Positions 22,268 through 28,435 of a DNA stretch of 48,331 bases are shown one piece after another. Source of the stretch: a virus; the IMG/VR virus record IMGVR_UViG_3300046524_000098, positions 1-48,331 of that record; one strand, 5' to 3'. The position numbers and the translations under genes were made by a program. How positions within the stretch are numbered: position 1 is the stretch's first letter; the number at the start of each line of letters is the position of its first letter. The notes beneath the pieces were generated by a model. That model was given only the letters and a program-made list of their open reading frames with translations. It was not told the origin of the DNA and ran no database searches.

Positions 22268-22572
22268 TGACAGACAACAAACGCGCGGCAGACGACACAG
22301 CGGGGAACACTGAGTACATTGGGCCGCATGGTCTGGCGCTGTTGGATGCTATGGCGAGTAATGAGCGTGCGGACGCCGAAAAGGATGCGGAGCGCTATCG
22401 GTGGTTGCGTAGTGAGCACTTCCCTACTGCTTTTAAACCGCCCGTCGCGCAAGTCATATGGAAGCGGGGAAGCGTTCGTCACAGTCATGAATGGGCGAAC
22501 CTGATTGATGGCAACGATCTCGACGCCGCAATCGACGCCTCAATCCTAGCCGCTAAGGAGAAGAAATCGTGA
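22267..22572 (+). CDS. hypothetical phage protein with AERYRWLR motif
   Basis: 101 residues. The pattern DAEKDAERYRWLRSEHF ... DAAIDASILAAKEKK is common in accessory proteins of proteobacterial prophages; function is not established. Base use differs from the neighbours (more G-ending and T-ending mixed codons), suggesting recent acquisition with the next gene. A TTG three bases upstream is an alternative start. Confidence 0.6.
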   Translation: MTDNKRAADDTAGNTEYIGPHGLALLDAMASNERADAEKDAERYRWLRSEHFPTAFKPPVAQVIWKRGSVRHSHEWANLIDGNDLDAAIDASILAAKEKKS

Positions 22573-22820
22573 GCGATGAAGAGTTCAAAACTGTTCGCCA
22601 AATTCTCTGGAATTTCGTGCCGATTGAAAACTACGATGAGGCGCTGGCAGAACTGCAAGCAGCACGCCGCACTGTGAGCAGGCAGGAGGCGGGCTATCGC
22701 GAAGTCGGCGTATGGGAACCGAACGGCTCGAAGTTCAAGACATACGCCAAAGAGAACTTGGACGGCAAAGCCATGTATGTTCGCGACGCCGCCCCCATTC
22801 CCGTAACGGGGCCGAAGTAA
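22569..22820 (+). CDS. hypothetical protein
   Basis: 83 residues from a GTG in GTGA overlap with the preceding gene (MSDEEFKTVRQILWNFVPIE). The C-terminal part (VGVWEPNGSKFKTYAKENLD) resembles small ead-type accessory proteins in general style. Same foreign-looking composition as the previous gene. Function unknown. Confidence 0.55.
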   Translation: MSDEEFKTVRQILWNFVPIENYDEALAELQAARRTVSRQEAGYREVGVWEPNGSKFKTYAKENLDGKAMYVRDAAPIPVTGPK

Positions 22821-22875
22821 CTAAAGTATTACAATTCCCCGCCGTTATTACCGGCTCTAACCTGAGAGATTCAAA

Positions 22876-23676
22876 ATGTACAAACTTGCTGCTGCCGTAA
22901 CCCTTGCCCTCTCCCTCGCAGCCTGCGGAGGCGGAGGCAGCGACTCCACCCCGGCCCAGCCGGTAGCCAAGGTCCCCACCCTCTCCTTCTACGGTAACGC
23001 GCTGGTATCTCCTGCCAAGGCCACAGCCAAGGCCGCAGCTTCGGAAGCCACAAGCGCAGCAGCCCCGGCCTCCGCCTCAGACGCAGCAGCCGCGACGGTC
23101 CAGAGCCTTACGGACGCCCTCGCAGCACAGGGCGTTACCGCGAACGTAACCGCGCAGGTTATGGACGGAACCACGCTGCACGCTATTGTTATGGGCGAAA
23201 ACAACGGCCTGCCCCCGACTCCGGACCAATTCGGGAAAGACCCTAGCGAGTGGCTTATCGTTAATTTCACGCTGGACGATATGGTCTCTACTATCGACGT
23301 GCCGAGCCAAGCCGCAGCCCTCGCACAATTCCAGCAGGACCTTACGGTATTCATCCAGCGGGGCCACGTCTCGGGAAAGAATACTTTTGTGGTTACGCCT
23401 ATCCAAAGCTGCGACGGCTCCCCGTCCGGGTTCTCCGCCACTGAGGGCCTGCGGAACGCGGAGAACCAAGCCTCCTACGCGGCCTTCGCCTTCATTACGG
23501 GCCTGGGTTCTGGTCCCATTGTCGTAGGGCCGGACGGTAAGAACGTGGACACTCTCACACAGGGCCACATGGGCGCAGACTGCCGCACCCCGGATGCCTA
23601 CCTGCTGAATCTCCAGACGCAAGCCATTGCTACGGACATTGCGGGACGCCTGAAGCTCGCAGCCGAAGGTAAGTAA
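22876..23676 (+). CDS. secreted lipoprotein, likely moron
   Basis: 266 residues with a lipoprotein signal peptide MYKLAAAVTLALSLAAC (lipobox LAAC, C17) followed by GGGGSDS; Gly at +2 suggests outer-membrane sorting. An alanine-rich linker (to about 75) leads to a globular domain with two cysteines (QSCDGS; ADCRTP). The style is typical of Burkholderiales lipoproteins. No known enzyme motif. It sits between accessory genes and the partition operon, with a stem-loop after it, as expected for a gene expressed from the resident element. A role in superinfection exclusion or host conversion is inference. Confidence 0.65.
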   Translation: MYKLAAAVTLALSLAACGGGGSDSTPAQPVAKVPTLSFYGNALVSPAKATAKAAASEATSAAAPASASDAAAATVQSLTDALAAQGVTANVTAQVMDGTTLHAIVMGENNGLPPTPDQFGKDPSEWLIVNFTLDDMVSTIDVPSQAAALAQFQQDLTVFIQRGHVSGKNTFVVTPIQSCDGSPSGFSATEGLRNAENQASYAAFAFITGLGSGPIVVGPDGKNVDTLTQGHMGADCRTPDAYLLNLQTQAIATDIAGRLKLAAEGK

Positions 23677-23687
23677 CACAGCCGGAC

Positions 23688-23709
23688 GGAGGGGCTTACG
23701 GGCCTCTCC
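23688..23709 (+). terminator. stem-loop after lipoprotein gene
   Basis: GGAGGGGC (23688-23695), loop TTACGG, then GCCTCTCC (to 23709): an eight-pair stem with one G-T pair. No immediate T run. It probably ends the lipoprotein transcript and insulates the par operon. Confidence 0.5.
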
Positions 23710-23713
23710 CCGA

Positions 23714-23744
23714 CTAGCTACCCGCCTAGCTAGTTTGCTAGTTT
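23714..23744. repeat. CTAG-rich direct repeats, candidate centromere (parS/parC)
   Basis: Tandem GCTAGTTT GCTAGTTT (23729-23744), a palindrome CTAGCTAG (23726-23733) and a further CTAGCTA (23714-23720) lie just upstream of parA. Small-ParA systems have the centromere as short repeats upstream of the operon, bound by the ribbon-helix-helix partner. The copy number is low, so this is tentative. Confidence 0.4.
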
Positions 23745-23788
23745 GTTTTCCGTATCCCTCGTAATAGAGCGGCCTGTCTTTACTCCCC

Positions 23789-23839
23789 TTGTACTACCCA
23801 GCCGAATAGGCTACTCTCGTGCAACAATCCAACACGAGA
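23789..23839 (+). promoter_or_regulatory. par operon promoter/operator
   Basis: A weak sigma70-like pair TTGTAC (23789-23794) and TACTCT (23812-23817) with 17-base spacing. The inverted repeat TCTCGTG (23815-23821) / CACGAGA (23833-23839) covers the start region up to the ribosome site AAGGA, consistent with autoregulation. The motif ATAGGCTA (23806-23813) overlaps the -10. Confidence 0.45.
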
Positions 23840-23850
23840 AGGAATAAAAC

Positions 23851-24525
23851 ATGAGTGTTACTTGCGTAGTCGCGCAGAAGGGCGGCACGGGGAAAAGCAC
23901 GTTTTGTCAGAACCTAGCCGCCATACGAGCCGCACTTAATTACAGGTGCGTGATTCTGGACCTAGACGGGCAGGAGACTAGCCAAGCGTGGGTAGAGGAG
24001 CGTAGCGTCCTAGCAGACGTGCAGCGTATCGAGGGCCGCACACTTAAACACTTGCTGGAGGCCGACTTGGTAGAGGAGTTCGGGGCCTTGCTGGCAGACG
24101 CCGTAGACGGCTACACGGACGTTTTTATAGACGTGGGCGGGAAAGATACCCGGCTGGCCCGTGCGGCCTTGGCTGCTGGGGATGCAATCGTAGTGCCCCT
24201 CAAGCCTTCCCCTGCGGACCTGCGGACGGTTCCCGCCTTGTACGCCGCGCTGGAGAGCCTTACGAAGACGCTAGGCCGGGGCATTAACGCCCAAGTGGTT
24301 CTCAATGAGGCGGACCCGCGCAAACGTCTAACCAAAGTAATGATTAGAGAGATGGAACAATTCTCCGACCTCCTGCCGAGGTGCAACACGCTAGTAGGCT
24401 CCCGCGAGTCCTTCAAGCTGGCTATGGCGCAGGGCCGGGGCGTCTGTGAGATGGCGGGCGAGGACTTCGACGCGAAAGCAGCCCACGAGATTAAGTCCGT
24501 CTACTTGGAGGTCTACGGAAAATGA
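23851..24525 (+). CDS. parA: ParA-type partition ATPase (small, type Ib)
   Basis: 224 residues. The deviant Walker A is KGGTGKST (K10, K15), followed by CVILDLDGQETSQAW and the Walker B region YTDVFIDVGGKDTRLA; VVPLKPSPADLRTVPAL is the usual switch segment. No N-terminal HTH, which places it with type Ib ParA proteins that move plasmids over the nucleoid with an RHH or small ParB partner. It overlaps the partner gene by four bases. It stabilises the extrachromosomal form of the element. Confidence 0.92.
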   Translation: MSVTCVVAQKGGTGKSTFCQNLAAIRAALNYRCVILDLDGQETSQAWVEERSVLADVQRIEGRTLKHLLEADLVEEFGALLADAVDGYTDVFIDVGGKDTRLARAALAAGDAIVVPLKPSPADLRTVPALYAALESLTKTLGRGINAQVVLNEADPRKRLTKVMIREMEQFSDLLPRCNTLVGSRESFKLAMAQGRGVCEMAGEDFDAKAAHEIKSVYLEVYGK

Positions 24526-24917
24526 GCAAGGCACAGCCCACAATGTCCGCAGCCCGCACGAACCGGAGCACGGTACTGGAGGACTTACAGAAGGCCTCCA
24601 CCGTGATTAACGCCGTCCCAGACCCGGACCAGACCTCCGTACAGCCTCTCAGTGCCTCTCCCGCACCTCCGGAGGTATCAGCGCACCTCCCGGACCCTGC
24701 GAAGCCCGCCTACCCCGCGTGGGCCGCTACGAAGGAGGAACGTCCGGATTTAGGCGTCCCCCTCAATGTGCGAATCCCTACAGACCTGTCCGAGGAGCTA
24801 CGGGAGTTCTGCCTCCTTACCCGCCTGAAGCAGAAGGACGTAGTAGCCGATGCAATCCGCAGGCAGCTAGCCGCCCTGAAGCAGGAGCGGGCCGCGAAGC
24901 ACGGGAGGGGCGGGTAA
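24522..24917 (+). CDS. ribbon-helix-helix partition partner (ParB-like)
   Basis: 131 residues. A disordered, proline-rich N-terminal half (PDPDQTSVQPLSASPAPPEV) is followed by a C-terminal RHH module, residues about 86-122: VPLNVRIPTDLSEELREFCL then TRLKQKDVVADAIRRQLAAL. The RHH binds DNA repeats as a dimer; the flexible N-terminus of such partners stimulates the ParA ATPase. Co-translated with parA. It likely binds the repeats and operator at 23.71-23.84 kb and represses its own operon. Confidence 0.8.
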   Translation: MSKAQPTMSAARTNRSTVLEDLQKASTVINAVPDPDQTSVQPLSASPAPPEVSAHLPDPAKPAYPAWAATKEERPDLGVPLNVRIPTDLSEELREFCLLTRLKQKDVVADAIRRQLAALKQERAAKHGRGG

Positions 24918-25099
24918 TGGAACCCTACATTCAGCCCACATGGAAAGTAACTTACGTGAATAACGACACGGGGCGAGAGCAGGTAATAACAGTGGGGGCG
25001 GAAGGGCGGGAGGAAGCGATTAGCACAGCCAGCTACAAGGTCTCCGGACTAGGTCCTTGGTACTTCCTCCGGGCCGAGCGGGTTTACCGCCGGGACTAG
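24917..25099 (+). CDS. hypothetical protein downstream of par operon
   Basis: 60 residues from an ATG in TAATG overlap (MEPYIQPTWKVTYVNNDTGR). Beta-rich. It ends tail-to-tail with rep, the two stop regions overlapping by four bases (25096-25099). Function unknown; its co-translation suggests a partition accessory. Confidence 0.55.
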   Translation: MEPYIQPTWKVTYVNNDTGREQVITVGAEGREEAISTASYKVSGLGPWYFLRAERVYRRD

Positions 25100-25845
25100 A
25101 TAGGTAGCCTTCCCTGCGGGTCCCGCTCGAATGTGAAGCGAACGGCCCGCACCCTCCGGCCTGCGCGGACAGGCTCCCACTTGATAACCCAGCCGTCTTT
25201 TTGTTCTAGCTCTGCTATGGCGGGTAACAGTATCCGCGTCCGGAGTTTAGCGAAGTCCGCCCGCTGCTTCTCCGTGGCATCCATCGATACAGCGAAGTCC
25301 TCTATGTCGTATTCCGCCCAGCCCGTGGACTGGAAGCGGGTAAGAAGCTCCAGCAGCCGCCACGAGTAAGCGGAGCGCAGGGCGGACGCCTGCCTAAGTT
25401 CATACATCGTAAAGTTACGTTGCAGGCCCATAAGGTGCGGGAGGAGCTTCCGGTCCCAGTGAAGCTCTACCCAGCCTTCCCCTACGTGGTAATCGCACTG
25501 CTCCGCCCAGTGCCTCTCCCGCTCTAGCGGTTTAAGCGGCTGGCCGTTCCGCTTGTAGGCCGGAATGAAAAAGGTAATCACACGCCGCATTAAGGCCTTA
25601 GCAGCGGCCCGTAGCTGGACATAAGCTGCCTCGTCTGAGATGCCAAACTCTCGGGCGTACTCCAATGCGCCTATCCGGACCGTAACCGTCCCGTCCACGG
25701 GGACCGCGCTACGGCTATCCGTCTTCGTCAGTGCCAGGGCTACCAAGCGCTTCTCCGACAGGGAGAGGCTGTGCCCCGCACGGGTTAGCGCGTTATCCAT
25801 CGTTACCCAGCGCTCCCCAGAAGGTAGGACGGATGACTCTCCCAT
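25096..25845 (-). CDS. Rep_3-family plasmid replication initiator
   Basis: 249 residues. The tandem winged-helix initiator fold is recognisable: MDNALTRAGHSLSLSEKRLV (helix cap typical of RepE/Pi/RepA), YAREFGISDEAAYVQLRAAA, RSAYSWRLLELLTRFQSTG and a C-terminal basic strand (RVRAVRFTFERDP). Such proteins bind iterons as monomers to open the origin and bind an inverted repeat as dimers to repress their own gene. Iterons and DnaA boxes lie directly upstream. ATG 25845 with SD GGGAG inside the inverted repeat. A replicon separate from the phage replisome. Confidence 0.9.
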   Translation of the reverse strand: MGESSVLPSGERWVTMDNALTRAGHSLSLSEKRLVALALTKTDSRSAVPVDGTVTVRIGALEYAREFGISDEAAYVQLRAAAKALMRRVITFFIPAYKRNGQPLKPLERERHWAEQCDYHVGEGWVELHWDRKLLPHLMGLQRNFTMYELRQASALRSAYSWRLLELLTRFQSTGWAEYDIEDFAVSMDATEKQRADFAKLRTRILLPAIAELEQKDGWVIKWEPVRAGRRVRAVRFTFERDPQGRLPI

Positions 25846-25854
25846 AATGTTAGT

Positions 25855-25884
25855 TATTCTCCCTTAGATGGTTTTAGGAGAATA
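25855..25884. promoter_or_regulatory. inverted partial iterons at rep leader (autorepression operator)
   Basis: TATTCTCC (25855-25862) and GGAGAATA (25877-25884) form inverted arms 14 bases apart, both copying the GGGAGAATA part of the iterons. The site begins ten bases upstream of the rep ATG and includes its ribosome site. This is the arrangement by which dimers of Rep_3 initiators repress rep. Confidence 0.6.
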
Positions 25885-25921
25885 CCCTATCCTTGCGGGG
25901 CCGTGGGGCTGTATCGCGGGC

Positions 25922-26099
25922 TGTGGATAACTCCTCGCGGGGCGTATCGTCTGACTAACAAAAAGGGAGAGTAAGCTAACAAAAAGGGAGAATAGACTAA
26001 TAAAAAGGGAGAATAGCGTCCCGCAAACCCTTACCCAGTAAGGCTCACAGCCCCTTATAAACTCTATAAAAACTCTAAAAAGAGCGGGCCTGTGCATAA
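25922..26099. other. theta-type replication origin (oriV)
   Basis: From left to right: a perfect DnaA box TGTGGATAA (25922-25930), three 21-bp iterons (25955-26016), an AT-rich stretch CTTATAAACTCTATAAAAAC and on to about 26084 (probable unwinding element, with ACTCTATAAA/ACTCTAAAAA repeats), and a second DnaA box TGTGCATAA (26091-26099). All elements of an iteron plasmid origin are present next to rep. Confidence 0.8.
25955..26016 (+). repeat. three 21-bp iterons
   Basis: Consensus CTAACAAAAAGGGAGAATAG, starting at 25955, 25976 and 25997; the third has CTAAT. Spacing of exactly 21 bases (two helical turns) puts initiator monomers on one face of the DNA. Confidence 0.85.
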
Positions 26100-26117
26100 C
26101 CCGCTTCCAAAGACGGA

Positions 26118-26134
26118 GCTAGCGCAACGCTAGC
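26118..26134 (-). terminator. stem-loop ending the late/lysis operon
   Basis: GCTAGCG-CAA-CGCTAGC, a 7-bp perfect stem overlapping the stop of the HExxH gene. On the minus strand it is followed by TCCGTCTTT. It probably ends late transcripts before the origin. Confidence 0.5.
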
Positions 26135-26463
26135 CGCTTCCTTCCCACGGCTACGAGGTGATCCACCAAGTAGGCCAGAGGCTCCGCAGTATTCGAGAGC
26201 GGGTCTATCCCGCACGTCTGGAGCAGGGCGGAGGCCGCGTGTACGCACTCGTGTACAAGCGTCATTAATCTACCGTCGAATACCCCAATTACTCCGTCTA
26301 CCTTCTTCCCGCCGTCGAAGGCCCCCGCCGTTCCTTTGAAGCTAACCTCCGTGTGATACCGGAGGGCGTGGAACTCCTTTACCGTGTCCGTGTAGACAAT
26401 CTTCAGACCGTACGGCTGGACCGTGTACGTAGACCTCACGGAGTAGCTACCCCAGCCTTCCAC
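26119..26463 (-). CDS. HExxH putative metallopeptidase in the lysis cassette
   Basis: About 114 residues from GTG 26463. A zinc-binding motif LVHECVHAAS (H71, E72, H75) with a downstream glutamate in NTAEPLAYLVDHL (E94) fits gluzincin-type peptidases. Similar small proteins occur in lambdoid phages near lysis or tail genes; their role is not settled. The gene overlaps Rz1 by 28 bases, so it is expressed late with the lysis proteins. It could cleave a host or envelope protein at lysis. Confidence 0.65.
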   Translation of the reverse strand: MEGWGSYSVRSTYTVQPYGLKIVYTDTVKEFHALRYHTEVSFKGTAGAFDGGKKVDGVIGVFDGRLMTLVHECVHAASALLQTCGIDPLSNTAEPLAYLVDHLVAVGRKRLALR

Positions 26464-26705
26464 GTCCTGAGCGCTGCCTTGTCTGCCGTGCAGGCGTCAA
26501 GCTGGCCCCGCTCGTTAATGAGCCACTGGGCGAGGTCCGCTACCGTCCGGCCCGCTGGGCGAGGTGCGTGCGTGCAATCCTTCAGCAGAGCATCCGGGGG
26601 CGTGAGGGCCTTTACCTGCACCACAGGGGCCGGAGCCGTAGCGCAGCCGGACATACAGGCCGTAGCCACGAGCAGCACGAAGACGATTAGGTTACTTCTG
26701 AGCAT
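26436..26705 (-). CDS. Rz1-like outer-membrane spanin lipoprotein
   Basis: 89 residues. Signal peptide MLRSNLIVFVLLVATACMSG with lipobox MSGC (C21), then a proline-rich linker (ATAPAPVV, KALTPPDALLKDC) and the conserved end (LAQWLINERGQLDACTADKA, LRTW). This is the o-spanin that links to Rz to fuse inner and outer membranes in the last step of lysis. Overlaps Rz by 14 bases in another frame. Confidence 0.82.
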   Translation of the reverse strand: MLRSNLIVFVLLVATACMSGCATAPAPVVQVKALTPPDALLKDCTHAPRPAGRTVADLAQWLINERGQLDACTADKAALRTWKAGVATP

Positions 26706-27054
26706 CGCTGCCCCCGTCGATAGCGTCCCACACGTCCGCAGCGACTACAGCCGCAGCCGCCGAGGGGTTAGCCGAGACGGCCGAGGCCAGCCGGGTAGTG
26801 GCTGCTGCGTGCGTCTTCTGGGCTGTCTGGAGGGCGGTAGCCTGCGCTTCGAAGGCCGCACGGGTAGCCGAGGCTTCCGAGACTGCGGCTGCTGCGTTCG
26901 CCTGGGCCTGCGAGGCCACGAGGGCCAGCGCTACCATCTCCTGCTTCTGTACCTTGCTATGCTCGAAGACTGAATAGAGGGCGAGACATACGCCCGCAGC
27001 CATTAGCAGTCCTACGAGTCCAAGGAGGACTCTTTCCACAATAGGAGAGAACAT
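26692..27054 (-). CDS. Rz-like inner-membrane spanin
   Basis: 120 residues. One N-terminal transmembrane helix (VLLGLVGLLMAAGVCLALYS, 9-28) and a long alanine-rich periplasmic helix with coiled-coil character. Position directly upstream of the o-spanin and start in TAATG overlap with the holin give the usual holin-Rz-Rz1 order. Confidence 0.8.
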   Translation of the reverse strand: MFSPIVERVLLGLVGLLMAAGVCLALYSVFEHSKVQKQEMVALALVASQAQANAAAAVSEASATRAAFEAQATALQTAQKTHAAATTRLASAVSANPSAAAAVVAADVWDAIDGGSDAQK

Positions 27055-27317
27055 TAATCATCCTTTGTCGGGGTGGGCTGGTCTCCGAGCTTCTGCCAGA
27101 GAGACCAATCCTTATTGAGAATGCCCCGCTTCAATGCTACCGATGTCCTCCACATCCGGGGCAGTGCGCCGAATAGATAGAACAAGGTAAGAACGAGGGT
27201 AGCTGCCGAGACATACGTACTCAGGGGCAGGGTAGATAGGCTGTAGGCCGCTCCTGCTACGCTGGTTACTACTTGCGTGCCGGACGCGGACTCCGCCGCG
27301 CGAGAGAAAAGGCCCAT
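27054..27317 (-). CDS. holin
   Basis: 87 residues. One clear transmembrane helix (YVSAATLVLTLFYLFGALPR, about 34-53), possibly a weak one before it (VVTSVAGAAYSLSTLPL), and a charged tail (KLGDQPTPTKDD). Resembles class II/III phage holins such as T7 gp17.5. With a SAR endolysin it would act as a pinholin-like depolariser. The ATG (27317-27315) lies in a 10-bp RNA stem with its SD in the loop, so translation is probably delayed until the stem opens. Confidence 0.72.
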   Translation of the reverse strand: MGLFSRAAESASGTQVVTSVAGAAYSLSTLPLSTYVSAATLVLTLFYLFGALPRMWRTSVALKRGILNKDWSLWQKLGDQPTPTKDD

Positions 27318-27348
27318 GTAGGCTCCGAGGTGACAGGCACATGGGCCT
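27310..27348 (-). promoter_or_regulatory. RNA hairpin sequestering the holin start codon
   Basis: On the transcript AGGCCCATGT (27348-27339) pairs perfectly with ACATGGGCCT (27319-27310). The second arm contains the holin AUG and the 19-base loop contains its GGAG ribosome site. An out-of-frame AUG lies in the first arm. This resembles the sdi structure that sets lambda S timing. Confidence 0.65.
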
Positions 27349-27365
27349 ATCTGAGTTATGAGAGA

Positions 27366-28124
27366 TTAGAGATACGAGACATCGATAGCCGTAAAATTCC
27401 AGCCTAGGGCTTCGCGGAACCCTACGTAATTGTTATAGAGGCCGTTATCTCCGAATGAATCCATGCGGACATTAACGGTCCCGCCCGAGGTATTAAAAGT
27501 AGAGAGGAAGACGCCCGCGTTATTCTGTCCGCCGTTACCGCTACCTACGCAGTAGGCAGGCTGGATACAAGCGACCGCTACCCGCTCCGGTACGGAGAAG
27601 CCGTAGGACCCTTGAGCCGCTGCCCAAGTACCGCCGTCCGAGGCCCAGCCCGTGGAGCCGACGGCATATTTACAGTTACCCTGTGCGACGCCTACAGGCT
27701 TGGCAAACTGGCTAAGGGCGTCCGCTACCAGCACTCCGGACGCGTTAAAGACTTGCATCCCGAATCGGTTAGTACTAGCGGCCCAGTCGTTTGTATCGAA
27801 GACGTAGAGCGTTACAGCAGCAGGGCCAGTCCCGACTACCTGCACCGTGTACGAGTTCCCGCTCCGGGTCCACTTCATAGGGACCATGTAGCCGGAGGAG
27901 CACTCAAAAGCTACGAGCGGGCTTACTGCGGAGAAGGAGAACGTGGAGACGTAGCCCGCAGAGGAGCGGGTAGAGCCGTCCGAGATTGTGTACACCTGGA
28001 AGCCGCTAGCCCCGAGGGTCTGCGTTATCTTCGTCCGTAGCTGGAGGTTAGGTAATCCCGTATCGCTATCAATCTGGATAACGTTAGAGCCGTCCGCTGC
28101 GAAGGATTGAAAGCCAGCAGGCAT
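27366..28124 (-). CDS. tail tip-associated protein
   Basis: 252 residues, beta-rich, Gly/Ser/Tyr-rich, beginning MPAGFQSFAADGSNVIQIDS. The next upstream gene begins MAAGLQIWDASGRLVVDFTS, so the two share an N-terminal module and probably arose by duplication. Position after gpJ suggests a distal tail or receptor-binding accessory. An exact family is not recognised. Confidence 0.6.
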   Translation of the reverse strand: MPAGFQSFAADGSNVIQIDSDTGLPNLQLRTKITQTLGASGFQVYTISDGSTRSSAGYVSTFSFSAVSPLVAFECSSGYMVPMKWTRSGNSYTVQVVGTGPAAVTLYVFDTNDWAASTNRFGMQVFNASGVLVADALSQFAKPVGVAQGNCKYAVGSTGWASDGGTWAAAQGSYGFSVPERVAVACIQPAYCVGSGNGGQNNAGVFLSTFNTSGGTVNVRMDSFGDNGLYNNYVGFREALGWNFTAIDVSYL

Positions 28125-28435
28125 TAGCGCACCCCGTAGAAAAGCCAGCCTTTAATACGCTGGTTATGCGTACCGAAGGCTGCTGTGTAGGTCCATGAAA
28201 TAGTATTCCCGGACACTGTAAAATTAGGCCGGGATACGTCCCCGTCGATATAGCCCCATACGCTCTCCTGCTGGAAAGCGAGGAAGGGCGTTCCCTGCGT
28301 GAGGGCTGCGTTAGTGATAGAGCCGCTGGCTGCGGAGCCGTTAAGGTACACGCTGTCTATGATGCGGGAGAGGCGGCTTGTGAAGTCCACCACGAGACGC
28401 CCGGAGGCGTCCCATATCTGAAGACCCGCAGCCAT
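28124..28435 (-). CDS. tail tip-associated protein, short
   Basis: 103 residues with the same opening as the following gene (AAGLQIWDASGRLVVDF) and a beta-rich remainder (GNTISWTYTAAFGTHNQRIK). TAATG overlap with gpJ. Probably attaches to the J-type tip. Function inferred from position. Confidence 0.6.
   Translation of the reverse strand: MAAGLQIWDASGRLVVDFTSRLSRIIDSVYLNGSAASGSITNAALTQGTPFLAFQQESVWGYIDGDVSRPNFTVSGNTISWTYTAAFGTHNQRIKGWLFYGVR

Noticed and set aside
26436-26973. Plus-strand arginine/serine-rich frame over Rz/Rz1
   Set aside because: Shadow of the nested spanin genes, which have lipobox, membrane helix and correct order.
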